A DNA stretch of 23,455 bases, taken from positions 1-23,455 of IMG/VR virus record IMGVR_UViG_3300009157_000046, one strand, 5' to 3'. The stretch comes from a virus. Shown here piece after piece: positions 1 to 6,789 of the stretch. Each line of letters starts with the position of its first letter. The first letter of the stretch is position 1. The notes under the pieces are model-generated. The model searched no databases. It was not told the DNA's origin and saw only the letters and a list, made by a program, of their open reading frames with translations. The translations under genes were made by a program, and so were the position numbers.

Positions 1-42
1 ATCGCCCTGCTCGTGTTCATCGTGCCCCGCATACGCCGGTAG
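1..42 (+). CDS. 3' end of an upstream gene, hydrophobic C-terminus (partial)
   Basis: An open frame enters from the left edge and stops with TAG at 40-42. The visible residues (IALLVFIVPRIRR) are hydrophobic followed by a basic tail, as in a small membrane protein whose last helix is followed by positive charges on the cytoplasmic side. Only 13 residues are seen, so the family cannot be named. The next promoter starts 5 bases after the stop, so this gene belongs to a separate upstream unit. Confidence 0.4.
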   Translation: MALLVFIVPRIRR

Positions 43-47
43 CCCCG

Positions 48-76
48 TAGCCTCGCCCGCTAACCCGGGTTAGACT
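48..76 (+). promoter_or_regulatory. Promoter P1 with embedded palindromic operator
   Basis: The -35 is TAGCCT (48-53), the spacer is 17 bases, and the -10 is TAGACT (71-76). The spacer and -10 contain the perfect 14-base palindrome CTAACCCGGGTTAG (60-73). The same layout recurs at 6719, 14544, 17643 and 18195. An AGGAGG ribosome site (95-100) precedes the ATG at 105. A protein on the palindrome would cover the -10, so repression is the simplest reading. Confidence 0.75.
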
Positions 77-104
77 GGCGGCCTCCCACCCAACAGGAGG
101 CCCG

Positions 105-890
105 ATGACCGACGCACTTCCGGCGGAGCTCATGCCCGCCCCGTTCGACCCCGACCGCATCCCTGCAGACGCCGACGACCCGGCCGACCTGGAACCCCTC
201 CCCCCCGAGGTCGAGGCGTGGGAGGTCACTGACACTGGGGCCGCCGAGTGGGCCATGCGCCTCCTCGCCGCCTACGCCGCCGAGGGCGCCGCCATCAGCG
301 ACCAGGCCGCCCTCTACCGGGAGCAGATCGACCTGTGGGAGCGGCACGAGCTCGGCCGCATCGTCCGCAAGGTCGAGTTCTTTCGGGGGCACCTGGAGCG
401 ATTCGCTCTCGACTGGCGCCATGACACGGGCCGGGCCACGCTGACCCTGCCGTCGGGCGAGGTCAAGACCACTAAGCGGCCCGCCCGCATCGAGATCGTG
501 GACGAGGCCGCCGTGCTGGCCTGGGCCCGGGCTCTGGCGACGTGCGAGGCCGACCAGGCCGCCCCCCGCAAGGTGAGCCTGTCGGGCGTCCAGGAGCTCT
601 GCGTCATCAGCGACCGGGTGCACCGGGCCGACGTGTACCTGACGTGCGGGTGCATTGCAGGCTGGACGCCGGGTATGGCCACGGCCGCCGGGGGGCCCGT
701 GTGGCCGCCCGAGTGGCAGACCATCCCCCCCGCCCCCCTGTCAGTGCTGCGCTGCCCCGAGTGCGGCGAGGAGACCGCCGTAGGCCAGTGCCTCCCCGAG
801 GTCGAGCAGACAGTGACCTACCTGGGGCGCCCCGTCCCTGGGCTGGGCGTCAGGCCCGAGGACGTGACCGTGAAGGTCAAGCCCCGATGA
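105..890 (+). CDS. Gam-like DNA-end protection protein with C-terminal zinc-ribbon-like segment
   Basis: 261 residues. After an acidic N-terminus, a long helical region (about 45-105) is followed by TLPSGEVKTTKRPARIEIVD (114-133), which resembles the beta-rich part of Mu Gam-family host-nuclease inhibitors. Those proteins bind double-stranded DNA ends and block RecBCD-type nucleases. The C-terminal third has paired cysteines (CGC near 181 and CPEC near 217), which are not part of the classical Gam domain and may bind zinc. The ATG at 105 has a strong AGGAGG 5 bases upstream. It is the first gene of the P1 unit and lies two genes before a RecA-like ATPase, which fits a phage recombination module. 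The Gam assignment rests on motif resemblance; the zinc site is inferred. Confidence 0.6.
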   Translation: MTDALPAELMPAPFDPDRIPADADDPADLEPLPPEVEAWEVTDTGAAEWAMRLLAAYAAEGAAISDQAALYREQIDLWERHELGRIVRKVEFFRGHLERFALDWRHDTGRATLTLPSGEVKTTKRPARIEIVDEAAVLAWARALATCEADQAAPRKVSLSGVQELCVISDRVHRADVYLTCGCIAGWTPGMATAAGGPVWPPEWQTIPPAPLSVLRCPECGEETAVGQCLPEVEQTVTYLGRPVPGLGVRPEDVTVKVKPR

Positions 891-1096
891 CCCCAGAGCT
901 CGCCCCGGGCGTCTGCCGGAAGTGCGGCCGGACGCTGACCGCCCGAGTCACGCCGGGCGGCCTGCGCCTCGCCCGCCACCGGGCCGTCGCCCCCATCCAC
1001 TGGAGGGCCGCACAGCGCCTCCACGTCACACCGTCCGCCTACTGCACCGGCCGCTGGGCCGACCCCGCCCCAACCCAACAGGAGACAGCATCATGA
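887..1096 (+). CDS. Small zinc-finger-like protein
   Basis: 69 residues, starting at the ATG inside the ATGA overlap with the preceding stop, so it is translationally coupled. A CRKCGRTL motif near the N-terminus, followed by H31, H38 and C58, suggests one structural zinc site of the kind seen in many small phage proteins. It sits between the Gam-like gene and the RecA-like ATPase, so a role in recombination is possible, but nothing in the sequence shows one. The downstream ATPase again starts in its stop codon. Confidence 0.6.
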   Translation: MTPELAPGVCRKCGRTLTARVTPGGLRLARHRAVAPIHWRAAQRLHVTPSAYCTGRWADPAPTQQETAS

Positions 1097-2238
1097 GCTA
1101 CGACGACCCCGGGCCCTCAGAGGCCCCTCGACCCCGCACAACCGGCACCGCCACCTCTCGCCTGGGAGCCGGGCACGCTGCCGTCCGCAAGCAGGTACGG
1201 GCCCGCCTGGCCATCTCCGGCGCATCAGGCTCCGGCAAGACCTGGACGGCCCTGTCCGTCGCCGAGGTGCTCGCCCCCGACGGGCCCACCCTCGTCATCG
1301 ACACCGAGCCCGCCGACAGCTGGCAGGGTGCGGCGGAGCTCTATGCGGACCGCTTCACGTTCGACACGATCCGCTGGGAGCCCCCGTACAACCCCCGTGA
1401 CCTCGCCCTCACGCTCACCGAGGCCGGGGCCGCCCGTGTCCCGCAGGGCCGCTGGCCGGGCGACGGCGGCTACCACGTCATCATCGTGGACTCCGCCAGT
1501 CACTTCTGGCGTGGCGCCGGGGGCACCCTCGACATCGCCGGGGGCAAGTACACCGGCTGGAAGGAGGCCACCCCCATCCAGGACGCCCTCGTGGATGCGA
1601 TCCTGCGCTCGTCGGCCCACGTGATCATCTGCACCCGGGCCCGACAGGACTACGTGCAAGAGCAGGGCGCCGACGGCAAGCAGAAGGTCACCAAGCTCGG
1701 CATGGCCCCCGTCCAGCGGGACGACCTCGAGTATGAGTTCCAGGTGGTGGCGCAGATGGACCAGCAGCACACCATCGAGATTGGCAAGACCCGGTGCGCC
1801 GCCCTGGCCGGGATGCAGTTCCAGCAGAACCAACAAGGGAAGTTCGCCGCCATCTTCGCCGAGTGGCTGGCCGGAGGGGTCGAGCTGATCGGCCAGGCGG
1901 AGGCCGACGCCCTGGTGGACGCCTTCAACGCCATTGACGCCGGGCCCGCCAAGGTCGCCGCCAAGCGGGACTTCGCCGCCCTGTACGGCAAGCCAGACCA
2001 GTTGCCCGCCGACAAGCTCGCCGAGGCCGAGGCGTGGATCAGCGCCCGGGTGACGGCCGCCATTGCGGAGGCTGTCAAGGAGGGGGCTCCTGAGGCCGGA
2101 GAGCCGGGCGAGAGCCCGGGGGCGCCAGACACCGCCCCGGAGGCTCCTGCGTCACCTGAGGCCGCCAGAGAGGCCGCCGACGAGGCGGCCGAGACAGCCA
2201 TCGCCCGAGCCAAGGCCAAGGCCAAGGTGGCGTCATGA
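1093..2238 (+). CDS. RecA/Sak4-like phage recombination ATPase
   Basis: 381 residues. The N-terminal NTPase domain has Walker A GASGSGKT (43-50), a Walker B strand HVIIVDS (128-134) and a further core strand HVIICTRAR (176-184). The spacing matches AAA_24/Sak4-type RecA-fold proteins, which load or anneal single-stranded DNA during phage recombination. The C-terminal 130 residues are helical and end in an Ala/Glu/Pro-rich, finally Lys/Ala-rich tail, probably disordered and DNA- or SSB-interacting. The start is the ATG in the ATGA overlap. The Gam-like neighbour upstream and the replication genes downstream support a recombination-replication unit. A different P-loop role cannot be excluded. 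Confidence 0.65.
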   Translation: MSYDDPGPSEAPRPRTTGTATSRLGAGHAAVRKQVRARLAISGASGSGKTWTALSVAEVLAPDGPTLVIDTEPADSWQGAAELYADRFTFDTIRWEPPYNPRDLALTLTEAGAARVPQGRWPGDGGYHVIIVDSASHFWRGAGGTLDIAGGKYTGWKEATPIQDALVDAILRSSAHVIICTRARQDYVQEQGADGKQKVTKLGMAPVQRDDLEYEFQVVAQMDQQHTIEIGKTRCAALAGMQFQQNQQGKFAAIFAEWLAGGVELIGQAEADALVDAFNAIDAGPAKVAAKRDFAALYGKPDQLPADKLAEAEAWISARVTAAIAEAVKEGAPEAGEPGESPGAPDTAPEAPASPEAAREAADEAAETAIARAKAKAKVAS

Positions 2239-2330
2239 GCAGCGTCACCTACGGGCTCGTGGTTGGGCTGATCATCTTCGTGGTCGGCCTCGTGTTCTTC
2301 CTCGCCTTCCTGCCCGCCCTCGGCATCTGA
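2235..2330 (+). CDS. 31-residue single-pass membrane peptide
   Basis: A 31-residue frame starts in the ATGA overlap with the ATPase stop. After MSSVTYG, essentially the whole peptide is a hydrophobic helix (about residues 8-29, rich in V, I, F, L) ending in ALGI. It is long enough to span the membrane once. Start-stop coupling and the pure membrane composition argue that it is real although very short. No function can be given; small membrane peptides in phage early regions are often host-takeover or exclusion factors. Confidence 0.55.
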   Translation: MSSVTYGLVVGLIIFVVGLVFFLAFLPALGI

Positions 2331-2384
2331 GGGCCCGGGTAGGTTCATCGCCCCAACCGCCTCTCCTGACCCCGAAGGAGGCCC

Positions 2385-3206
2385 ATGAGTGTCGCCGCCA
2401 TCGACTGGGTGCTCGCCCACAGTCGCACCACCGGCTCTGACCGCCTGGTCCTGATCAGCCTCGCCAACCACAGCTCGGGCGAGCCCCACGAGGGCGCCTG
2501 GGAGTCGTGGCCCGGGGTGAGCCTGATCGGGCAGGAGGCCGGGCTGCGCCGAGACAGGGCGACCACCGAGGCCATCGGCCGCCTCGTCGCCCAGGGCGCC
2601 ATCGAGCGCCACCTGAACGCCGCCCCCGACGGCCGCATGGCCGCCAACCGGCGCACCAACCTGTACCGCATCCTGCTCTCCGGGGGCATGCAGTGTGGCC
2701 GCTCCCGCTGCTCGTGGTGCGGCCCCGAGGTTGGGGGGCGCCCGGAGGGGGGCCAGAAACAGGGGGGCCAGAAAGGGGGGGACAAACCAACTACCAAAGA
2801 TCCAACCCCAACCCCAAAACCCCTGGCCCCTCCGGGGCCTGAGGGGCGCCCCACCGCCCCCCAAGACCTCACCCTGCAGCCGACCCCAACCAAGACCGAG
2901 CGCAAACAGGCAACCGCCCCAGAGGCCCGCCCCCATTCCGCCACGGCAGACCGTCTCGCCCGGGCTGAATGGGAGAGACTGCCCACCAAGCCCGTCGCCG
3001 GGTTCCTGGCGCTCCGGGCCCGAGTCGAGGAGGCCCTGGACGCCGGGTACACCGAGGCTCAGCTGGAACGGGCTCTGCCCACCATCAAGGCGTTCACCCG
3101 CAACGGCTTCGACCTGGCCCTGCGGGACACGGCCCCAACCCAACCCCAACATGACCCCAGCCTGGACGGGGGGCGAGAGCTCCCCTCCGGAGAGGTGCAC
3201 CTATGA
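2385..3206 (+). CDS. Replication initiation protein, winged-helix O/DnaD-like
   Basis: 273 residues with AAGGAGG upstream of the ATG. Residues 1-100 show a helix-turn-helix pattern: an AIDWVLAHS helix, then a WPGVSLIGQEAGLRRDRATT recognition region (42-61), then an RLVAQGAIE helix and the strand NLYRILL. This is typical of phage O/DnaD-type origin-binding proteins. A zinc-like CxxxxCSWC cluster and a long Gly/Gln/Lys then Pro/Thr-rich linker (about 115-185) follow. The C-terminal helical part (about 190-250) could be the segment that recruits the loader or helicase. The next gene is a DnaC-like loader overlapping by 4 bases, the classic initiator-loader pair. A replication origin may lie in or near this gene. 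Confidence 0.65.
   Translation: MSVAAIDWVLAHSRTTGSDRLVLISLANHSSGEPHEGAWESWPGVSLIGQEAGLRRDRATTEAIGRLVAQGAIERHLNAAPDGRMAANRRTNLYRILLSGGMQCGRSRCSWCGPEVGGRPEGGQKQGGQKGGDKPTTKDPTPTPKPLAPPGPEGRPTAPQDLTLQPTPTKTERKQATAPEARPHSATADRLARAEWERLPTKPVAGFLALRARVEEALDAGYTEAQLERALPTIKAFTRNGFDLALRDTAPTQPQHDPSLDGGRELPSGEVHL
2727..2782 (+). repeat. G-tract 15-base tandem repeat inside the initiator linker
   Basis: Four runs of 6 or 7 G occur close together. Two copies of GGGGGGCCAGAAA (2747-2759 and 2762-2774) lie 15 bases apart, so they encode an in-frame five-residue repeat (GGQKQ, GGQKG). The tract lies in the disordered linker of the replication initiator. Confidence 0.7.
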
Positions 3207-3835
3207 GCGACATTGACCGAGAGACCATCGACGGCTACGTGGACGAGATCATGATGCAGTCGTGGGACATCGCCTGGCAGGCCGCCATCCCTGTCCGCTT
3301 CCGGAACGCCACCATCGGGGCCCTCGCCCCGTCGGTGCGTGACCCCATCGTGCGGTGGGCGCTGGCCTGGCAGCACGAGAGCCCGGAGGCCGGAGCTCTG
3401 ATCCTGGTCGGCCCTGTCGGGACCGGCAAGACCTACGCCGCCGTGGCCGCCGCCCGAGAGTACGAGGTGCCCCTGTTCGTGCCGGTGGTCGAGCTGCTGG
3501 ACGCCTTGCGGCCGGGGGGCGACCCCACCCAGTTCGACCGGGGCGGCACCGTGCACTCCAAGGGAGACGTGCGGGCGATTCACTTCGGCGTGACCCTCAA
3601 CCGGGGCCTGGTGATCCTCGATGATCTGGGGGCGGAGCGGCCCACCGACTGGACGGCCGAACGGCTCTACGCCCTCGTCAACCGGCGGTGGATGGATCAC
3701 CAGCCGACCATCGTGACGACCAACGCCGACCCGTCCAAGCTCGCCGAGGCGTTCGGGGCCCGAGTGTTCTCCCGCCTCGCCGACGGGGCCACCGTGGTCC
3801 GCTGCGGAGGGGAGGATCGCCGCCGTGCACGATGA
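3203..3835 (+). CDS. DnaC-like helicase loader ATPase
   Basis: 210 residues, ATGA-coupled to the initiator. It has Walker A GPVGTGKT (70-77), Walker B LVILDDLGAE (136-145), sensor-1 TTNAD (172-176) and an arginine-containing GARVFSRL segment (185-192). These are the signatures of the DnaC/IstB AAA+ group that opens replicative helicase rings and loads them at an origin. The length is usual for phage loaders. No DnaB-type helicase is seen in the window, so it may act on the host helicase or on one encoded elsewhere in the phage. IstB-type transposition is unlikely since no transposase is near. Confidence 0.8.
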   Translation: MSDIDRETIDGYVDEIMMQSWDIAWQAAIPVRFRNATIGALAPSVRDPIVRWALAWQHESPEAGALILVGPVGTGKTYAAVAAAREYEVPLFVPVVELLDALRPGGDPTQFDRGGTVHSKGDVRAIHFGVTLNRGLVILDDLGAERPTDWTAERLYALVNRRWMDHQPTIVTTNADPSKLAEAFGARVFSRLADGATVVRCGGEDRRRAR

Positions 3836-4172
3836 CCCGCTGTCCCGAGAGCCCGACGGCATCTGCACCCGCTGCGGCGGCCTGGGATGGGTGCACGTCT
3901 CGCCCGCCTACGCCGACAGGCTGGAGCAGCCCGCCCGCCCCGGGCATCGAGCCGCTCTGCTCAACACCGTCTACCCCTGCAAGGACTGCCACCCCACCTC
4001 GTTCTACGCCTGGGCGTCTGGCTGCCTCGACCCCGACCATGACCGCTTCAACTGCGACCGCTGCCAGGCGCAGGCCGAGCGGCCCCGGAGAGGCAACCGA
4101 ACCCGGAGCCCAGGCCGCCCGCCATTGCAGGCGGTGGAGGCCGGGTATCACGCAGAAGGGCCTGACCTGTGA
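3825..4172 (+). CDS. DnaJ-like cysteine-rich zinc-binding protein
   Basis: 115 residues from a GTG that overlaps the loader gene by 11 bases. It contains CTRCGGLGW (14-22), then CKDC and, after a spacer, CDRC. These CxxC pairs with adjacent glycines resemble DnaJ-type zinc fingers or rubredoxin knuckles. The C-terminal 30 residues are basic and Pro-rich, likely disordered. It probably binds nucleic acid or a replication partner, judging only from the zinc fold and position. The exact start is uncertain because no strong ribosome site is visible, but translation coupling from the loader would supply it. Confidence 0.6.
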   Translation: MHDDPLSREPDGICTRCGGLGWVHVSPAYADRLEQPARPGHRAALLNTVYPCKDCHPTSFYAWASGCLDPDHDRFNCDRCQAQAERPRRGNRTRSPGRPPLQAVEAGYHAEGPDL

Positions 4173-4441
4173 CCGCCCCCGATGCCCACTGCAAGGGCTG
4201 CGGCCAGCCGGTCAGGTGGGTGCGAACGGAGGCGTCCGGGGCGTGGCTGTCCCTCGACCCCGCCCCGACTGACCGGGGCAACGTGACCCTCGTGCACGGC
4301 AAGGCCCACGTGCTCACCAAGGCCGAGCTCGCCCCACCGGGACTCCTCGACAGCCTGCTTCCCGGCCAGCCGCCGCCCGGGCCCCGGTACGTGCCCCACC
4401 GGGCGACCTGCACCAACTGGCCAGCGAGCAACAAGCGATGA
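4169..4441 (+). CDS. Small zinc-ribbon-like protein
   Basis: 90 residues, GTG start inside the GTGA overlap. The N-terminal HCKGCGQPVRWVRT segment, followed by strands and a distal H..C (HRATC, about residue 82), has the form of a short zinc ribbon: a CxxC knuckle, hairpin, then H/C ligands. It resembles small proteins that recognise nucleic acid or proteins in actinophage early regions, but I do not recognise a named family. It belongs to a run of coupled small genes between the helicase loader and the HNH nuclease. Confidence 0.6.
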   Translation: MTAPDAHCKGCGQPVRWVRTEASGAWLSLDPAPTDRGNVTLVHGKAHVLTKAELAPPGLLDSLLPGQPPPGPRYVPHRATCTNWPASNKR

Positions 4442-4656
4442 GCCTCCGCCGCTGGGTGAAGGAGCAAACCCGCCGAGACGAGGCCGCCATCGCCGCCGGG
4501 CCCGACTGCATCTGCGGTCACGCCCGAGGCGACCACCGAGCCCCAGGCATGTTCGACTACCTGTGCCAGCACGGCTGCGAGGCCTGCTCGGGCTCGGGGT
4601 ACCGGCCGGGCGACGGCCGCTCCTGGGCCGACGTGGCGCCCCCGGTGCTGCCATGA
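4438..4656 (+). CDS. Small Cys/His-rich protein with CGH zinc module
   Basis: 72 residues, ATGA-coupled. Residues 24-50 carry C24, C26, H28, H33, C43, C47 and C50 in the order CxCGHxxxxH...CxxxCxxC. The CGH start and late cysteine cluster also appear in the 54-residue protein at 7920 and at the C-terminus of the TET/JBP-like protein at 11033. This looks like a compact zinc module used several times by this phage. The N-terminus is basic and helical (LRRWVKEQTRR), compatible with nucleic-acid contact. Function unknown. Confidence 0.6.
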   Translation: MSLRRWVKEQTRRDEAAIAAGPDCICGHARGDHRAPGMFDYLCQHGCEACSGSGYRPGDGRSWADVAPPVLP

Positions 4657-4841
4657 GGCCCGCCGACTACGTGGCGGTCATGACCACCGACGCCAAGGTG
4701 GTCGAGGGCCCGAACGGGGGCGACGGCCTGGCCACCTGTCCGCTGTGCCAGGGGGTCATCTCCACCGGCACGATCATCCACAAGCTGATTCCCCGCCGGG
4801 GCGGCAGCCACGTGTACGTCCACCAGGAGTGCTGGCCGTGA
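4653..4841 (+). CDS. Small CxxC protein, possible zinc finger
   Basis: 62 residues, ATGA-coupled to its upstream neighbour. A CPLC pair near residue 29 and a distal HVYVHQECW motif (C and two H) would complete a four-ligand zinc site around a short sheet. This pattern recalls small phage proteins annotated only as zinc-binding or HNH-like fragments, but the HNH catalytic residues are absent. The next gene starts on a GTG in its stop codon. No specific role can be assigned. Confidence 0.55.
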   Translation: MRPADYVAVMTTDAKVVEGPNGGDGLATCPLCQGVISTGTIIHKLIPRRGGSHVYVHQECWP

Positions 4842-5008
4842 ACGATGGAGATATCGCCGACGTGCTCGTCGCCCGTCTGAACGCCGAGCGTGCCCTCGCC
4901 GACCGGCTCGCCGCCGCACTGCGCAGCATCCCCGATCACACCTGGTGGCCGGAAGCGACCGCCGCTCTCGCTGCGCATGACGCCGCCCGAACGGAGGAGG
5001 GGCCGTGA
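4838..5008 (+). CDS. Small helical protein of unknown function
   Basis: 56 residues from a GTG overlapping the previous stop. It is mostly one or two amphipathic helices (DVLVARLNAERALADRLAAA) with a WWPEATAALAAHD segment. It has no cysteines, signal peptide or recognisable motif. It looks like a coiled-coil dimerisation or protein-interaction peptide. Its reality rests on coupling at both ends (GTGA overlaps) and on codon use like its neighbours. Confidence 0.5.
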   Translation: MNDGDIADVLVARLNAERALADRLAAALRSIPDHTWWPEATAALAAHDAARTEEGP

Positions 5009-5361
5009 AGCGCCGCACCCCCCTCCGGGCGAGCCTGGAGACAGCCCGAGCGTGGGAACGCCGCTCACGCCGGGCTCTGCCCGTCCGCCGTCGGGGCACC
5101 CCGCCAGAGCTCCGGGACCGGGCCCTCCTCCGGGACGGCGGCTGCATGTTCCACGTCCACAACGTCGCCATGCTGATTCCGGTGCTCGAGGAACGCCCAT
5201 GCTGGGGGCGCCTCGACCCGCACCACCTGTGGCCACGAGGGAGGGGCGGCCCCGACGAGCTCGGGAACCTGATCACCCTGTGCCGGCGCCATCATGACTT
5301 CGTGCACGGCCACCCGGCCTGGGCGACGGACCTGGGGCTGCTGAGGGGGCCCGATGGCTGA
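5005..5361 (+). CDS. HNH endonuclease
   Basis: 118 residues, GTG start coupled to the preceding stop. After a very basic N-terminus it has C47 and C66, then the HNH core: DPHHLWPRGRGG (71-82), N88, and CRRHHDFVH (93-101). The first histidine pair, the asparagine and the last histidines form the catalytic beta-beta-alpha-metal site, and the cysteines can hold a structural zinc. Small HNH proteins occur as homing nucleases or as packaging helpers near terminases. This one is about 15 kb from the terminase and inside an operon with a VRR-NUC nuclease, so a DNA-processing or homing role is more likely than packaging. Confidence 0.8.
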   Translation: MKRRTPLRASLETARAWERRSRRALPVRRRGTPPELRDRALLRDGGCMFHVHNVAMLIPVLEERPCWGRLDPHHLWPRGRGGPDELGNLITLCRRHHDFVHGHPAWATDLGLLRGPDG

Positions 5362-5590
5362 CCAGATGTGGAGACAGGCCGAGCTCGTGAACGGGGACCG
5401 CCACGCCGTGGTCACGCTGCCCGACGTGCCGGGGCTGAGGGTGGGCGCCTGGGTGACGCTCAAGGCCGACGGCCGGGCGAACCCCCTGATCCTGGTGGAG
5501 GGCGAGTGGTTCGTGAAGTGGCTGGGCGAGCCCCGGGCCGAGCGATTCGTCTGGGACGGGGGGATGCACGGCATGGACAACCTGGCATGA
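5354..5590 (+). CDS. Small conserved-looking beta protein, unknown
   Basis: 78 residues, ATG overlapping the HNH gene by 8 bases. The sequence alternates short strands (HAVVTLPD, RVGAWVTLKA, NPLILVEGEWFVKWLG), suggesting a small beta barrel. There are no catalytic signatures, cysteines or membrane segments. It lies between two nucleases (HNH upstream, VRR-NUC downstream) and is coupled to both, so it may be an accessory to one of them; this is inferred from position only. Confidence 0.55.
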   Translation: MADQMWRQAELVNGDRHAVVTLPDVPGLRVGAWVTLKADGRANPLILVEGEWFVKWLGEPRAERFVWDGGMHGMDNLA

Positions 5591-5970
5591 CCGGGCCGCC
5601 CATCTCGCACGCCGACTTGCAGGCCACCGTGGTCGAGGCGCTGCACGTCCTCGGCTGGCGGCACCTCCACGTCCGCCGCTCCATCGGGAAGGGCCGCAAG
5701 TGGGTGACGAGCACGAACGTTGTCGGCTGGCCTGACCTGTTCTGCTGGCACCCGGTCGCCCGCCGCCAGTTGGCCATCGAGTTGAAGGTGCCCCCCGACA
5801 GGCTGACCCCCGAGCAGCACCTCGTCCTGATCGACCTCGACGCCGCCGGGGTGGAGACCGCAGTGTTCACACCGGGCGAGCTTCTGGCGCTCGGGGCTCT
5901 GCTCCACCCCAAGGGGCCCGCCATGTGGGGCCTCCACGTCCGCAACTACGCCCCCAAGAAACCAGCCTAA
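5587..5970 (+). CDS. VRR-NUC family nuclease (PD-(D/E)XK fold)
   Basis: 127 residues, ATGA-coupled. The core GWPDLFCW (47-54) followed by LAIELKVPPDRLTPEQ (62-77) gives the D50...E65-x-K67...Q77 pattern of VRR-NUC enzymes, a PD-(D/E)XK branch common in phages. Relatives cut branched or flap DNA, including Holliday-junction-like structures. The length fits the stand-alone phage form. With the Gam-like and RecA-like proteins upstream it could resolve recombination intermediates or trim replication DNA. It ends at the TAA at 5968-5970, just before a strong palindrome. Confidence 0.75.
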   Translation: MTGPPISHADLQATVVEALHVLGWRHLHVRRSIGKGRKWVTSTNVVGWPDLFCWHPVARRQLAIELKVPPDRLTPEQHLVLIDLDAAGVETAVFTPGELLALGALLHPKGPAMWGLHVRNYAPKKPA

Positions 5971-5976
5971 CGGGGC

Positions 5977-6007
5977 TATGGTCAATGGTCCATGGACCAT
6001 GCTCCAT
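5977..6007 (+). promoter_or_regulatory. Perfect 16-base palindrome with flanking arms, candidate operator/promoter
   Basis: ATGGTCCATGGACCAT (5985-6000) is a perfect palindrome without a loop. It is flanked symmetrically by ATGG (5978-5981) and CCAT (6004-6007), three bases out on each side. The region is visibly less GC-rich than its surroundings. TATGGT (5977-5982) fits a TAnnnT -10 box. The gene at 6028 follows with its own GAGGAGG site, so this is probably a regulated promoter distinct from the CTAACCC class. Confidence 0.5.
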
Positions 6008-6027
6008 CCACCGACTGAGGAGGCCCG

Positions 6028-6405
6028 ATGGGGACACCGCTGGGAGACCTCGATGGCGAGGACTTCACCCACACCACGATCAAGCTCGTCAACGCAGGCG
6101 ACGGCCTGTCCGACGCCCTCCGGGTGGAGCCCGTCTGGCTCCGCAACGGTGACGAGGGCTACTGCATCATCAAGTTCCACGTCGCCTCGATCACCGGGAA
6201 GCCGTGGGTCGGGAAGGCCGGGGCGACCGGGCTGGAGCGCATCGTCACCCTGTCCGCTCAGGCCGCCGCCCTCGCCGACGAGGACCTGGTGGGCCCGGTC
6301 ATCGCCGAGATGCAGACCCGCCTCCGAGAGCTCCGGGACGCCGAGGCCGGGCAGGGCACCCTCGCCGAACGGATGGAGGCCAGCCAGATGGAGGTCATGC
6401 AGTGA
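6028..6405 (+). CDS. Unknown protein, 125 residues
   Basis: It starts at ATG with GAGGAGG 6 bases upstream, the first strong ribosome site since 2385, so it begins a new transcription unit after the palindrome at 5985. The protein has a beta-rich first half (FTHTTIKLVNAG, ALRVEPVWLR, CIIKFHVASI) and a helical C-terminal half (EDLVGPVIAEMQTRLREL) with Met-rich end. No motif is recognised. It is coupled by a 4-base overlap to the small HTH protein that follows, so the two may act together, for instance as regulator and partner. Confidence 0.6.
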   Translation: MGTPLGDLDGEDFTHTTIKLVNAGDGLSDALRVEPVWLRNGDEGYCIIKFHVASITGKPWVGKAGATGLERIVTLSAQAAALADEDLVGPVIAEMQTRLRELRDAEAGQGTLAERMEASQMEVMQ

Positions 6406-6713
6406 AGCGTGAGCCCAAGCCCCGCCGGGCGCCCGCCGTGCAGACCGTCAACCTGGCCGAGGCCATCGCCGCCACCCAAGGCCCCGACGGCATCCTGATC
6501 GCCCTGGCAAGCCTCGCCGGGCCGATCAACGATGCGAACGCCGTCCTGCAGAACCTGTACGACCGCCGCCGGGCCCTGTGGGCTGAGGGCATCCGCCTGG
6601 GTATCGGCCCGACGACTCTCTCCCGGGCGTCTGGCGTGGCGGACAGCATGGTGCACCAGTCGCTGCGCCCCAAGGCCGCCAAGGCGAAGGCCACCAAGGC
6701 CAAGGCCTCGTGA
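6402..6713 (+). CDS. Small helix-turn-helix DNA-binding protein with Lys/Ala-rich tail
   Basis: 103 residues from the GTG inside the overlap at 6402. The centre (about 47-90) reads as helices leading to a HTH: RRRALWAEGIRLGIG, TTLSRASGVADS, MVHQSLRPK. The LSRASGVADSMVHQ segment has the hydrophobic and glycine spacing of a turn plus recognition helix. The last 14 residues are AKAKATKAKAS, a histone-like DNA-contacting tail. Its stop lies 5 bases before the -35 of promoter P2, whose operator is one of five copies in the window. It is therefore the best local candidate for the protein binding CTAACCC(G)KGTTAG. An alternative is a nucleoid-type protein. Confidence 0.6.
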   Translation: MKREPKPRRAPAVQTVNLAEAIAATQGPDGILIALASLAGPINDANAVLQNLYDRRRALWAEGIRLGIGPTTLSRASGVADSMVHQSLRPKAAKAKATKAKAS

Positions 6714-6718
6714 CAAGG

Positions 6719-6748
6719 TAGACCGCACGGGCTAACCCGTGTTAGGCT
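6719..6748 (+). promoter_or_regulatory. Promoter P2 with embedded palindromic operator
   Basis: The -35 is TAGACC (6719-6724), spacer 18 bases, -10 TAGGCT (6743-6748). The operator CTAACCCGTGTTAG (6732-6745) is palindromic except for one central C/T pair. It drives the gene at 6790, which has its own GAGGAGG ribosome site, and probably the coupled run through the SF2 helicase. Confidence 0.75.
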
Positions 6749-6789
6749 GGGGTCACCCAACAGCACTACGCCCGAGGAGGCACCCAGTC

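Noticed and set aside
1650-3200. 516-codon open frame on the minus strand
   Set aside because: It runs antisense to the RecA-like ATPase and replication initiator, has low-complexity Gly/Ala/Ser sequence and no motif. High GC makes stop codons rare in shadow frames.
5985-6000. Palindrome considered as a rho-independent terminator
   Set aside because: It has no loop and no following T-run, so an operator is a better reading.
5065-6180. 371-codon open frame on the minus strand
   Set aside because: It is antisense to the HNH and VRR-NUC genes, which have clear catalytic motifs. The product has no recognisable domain.
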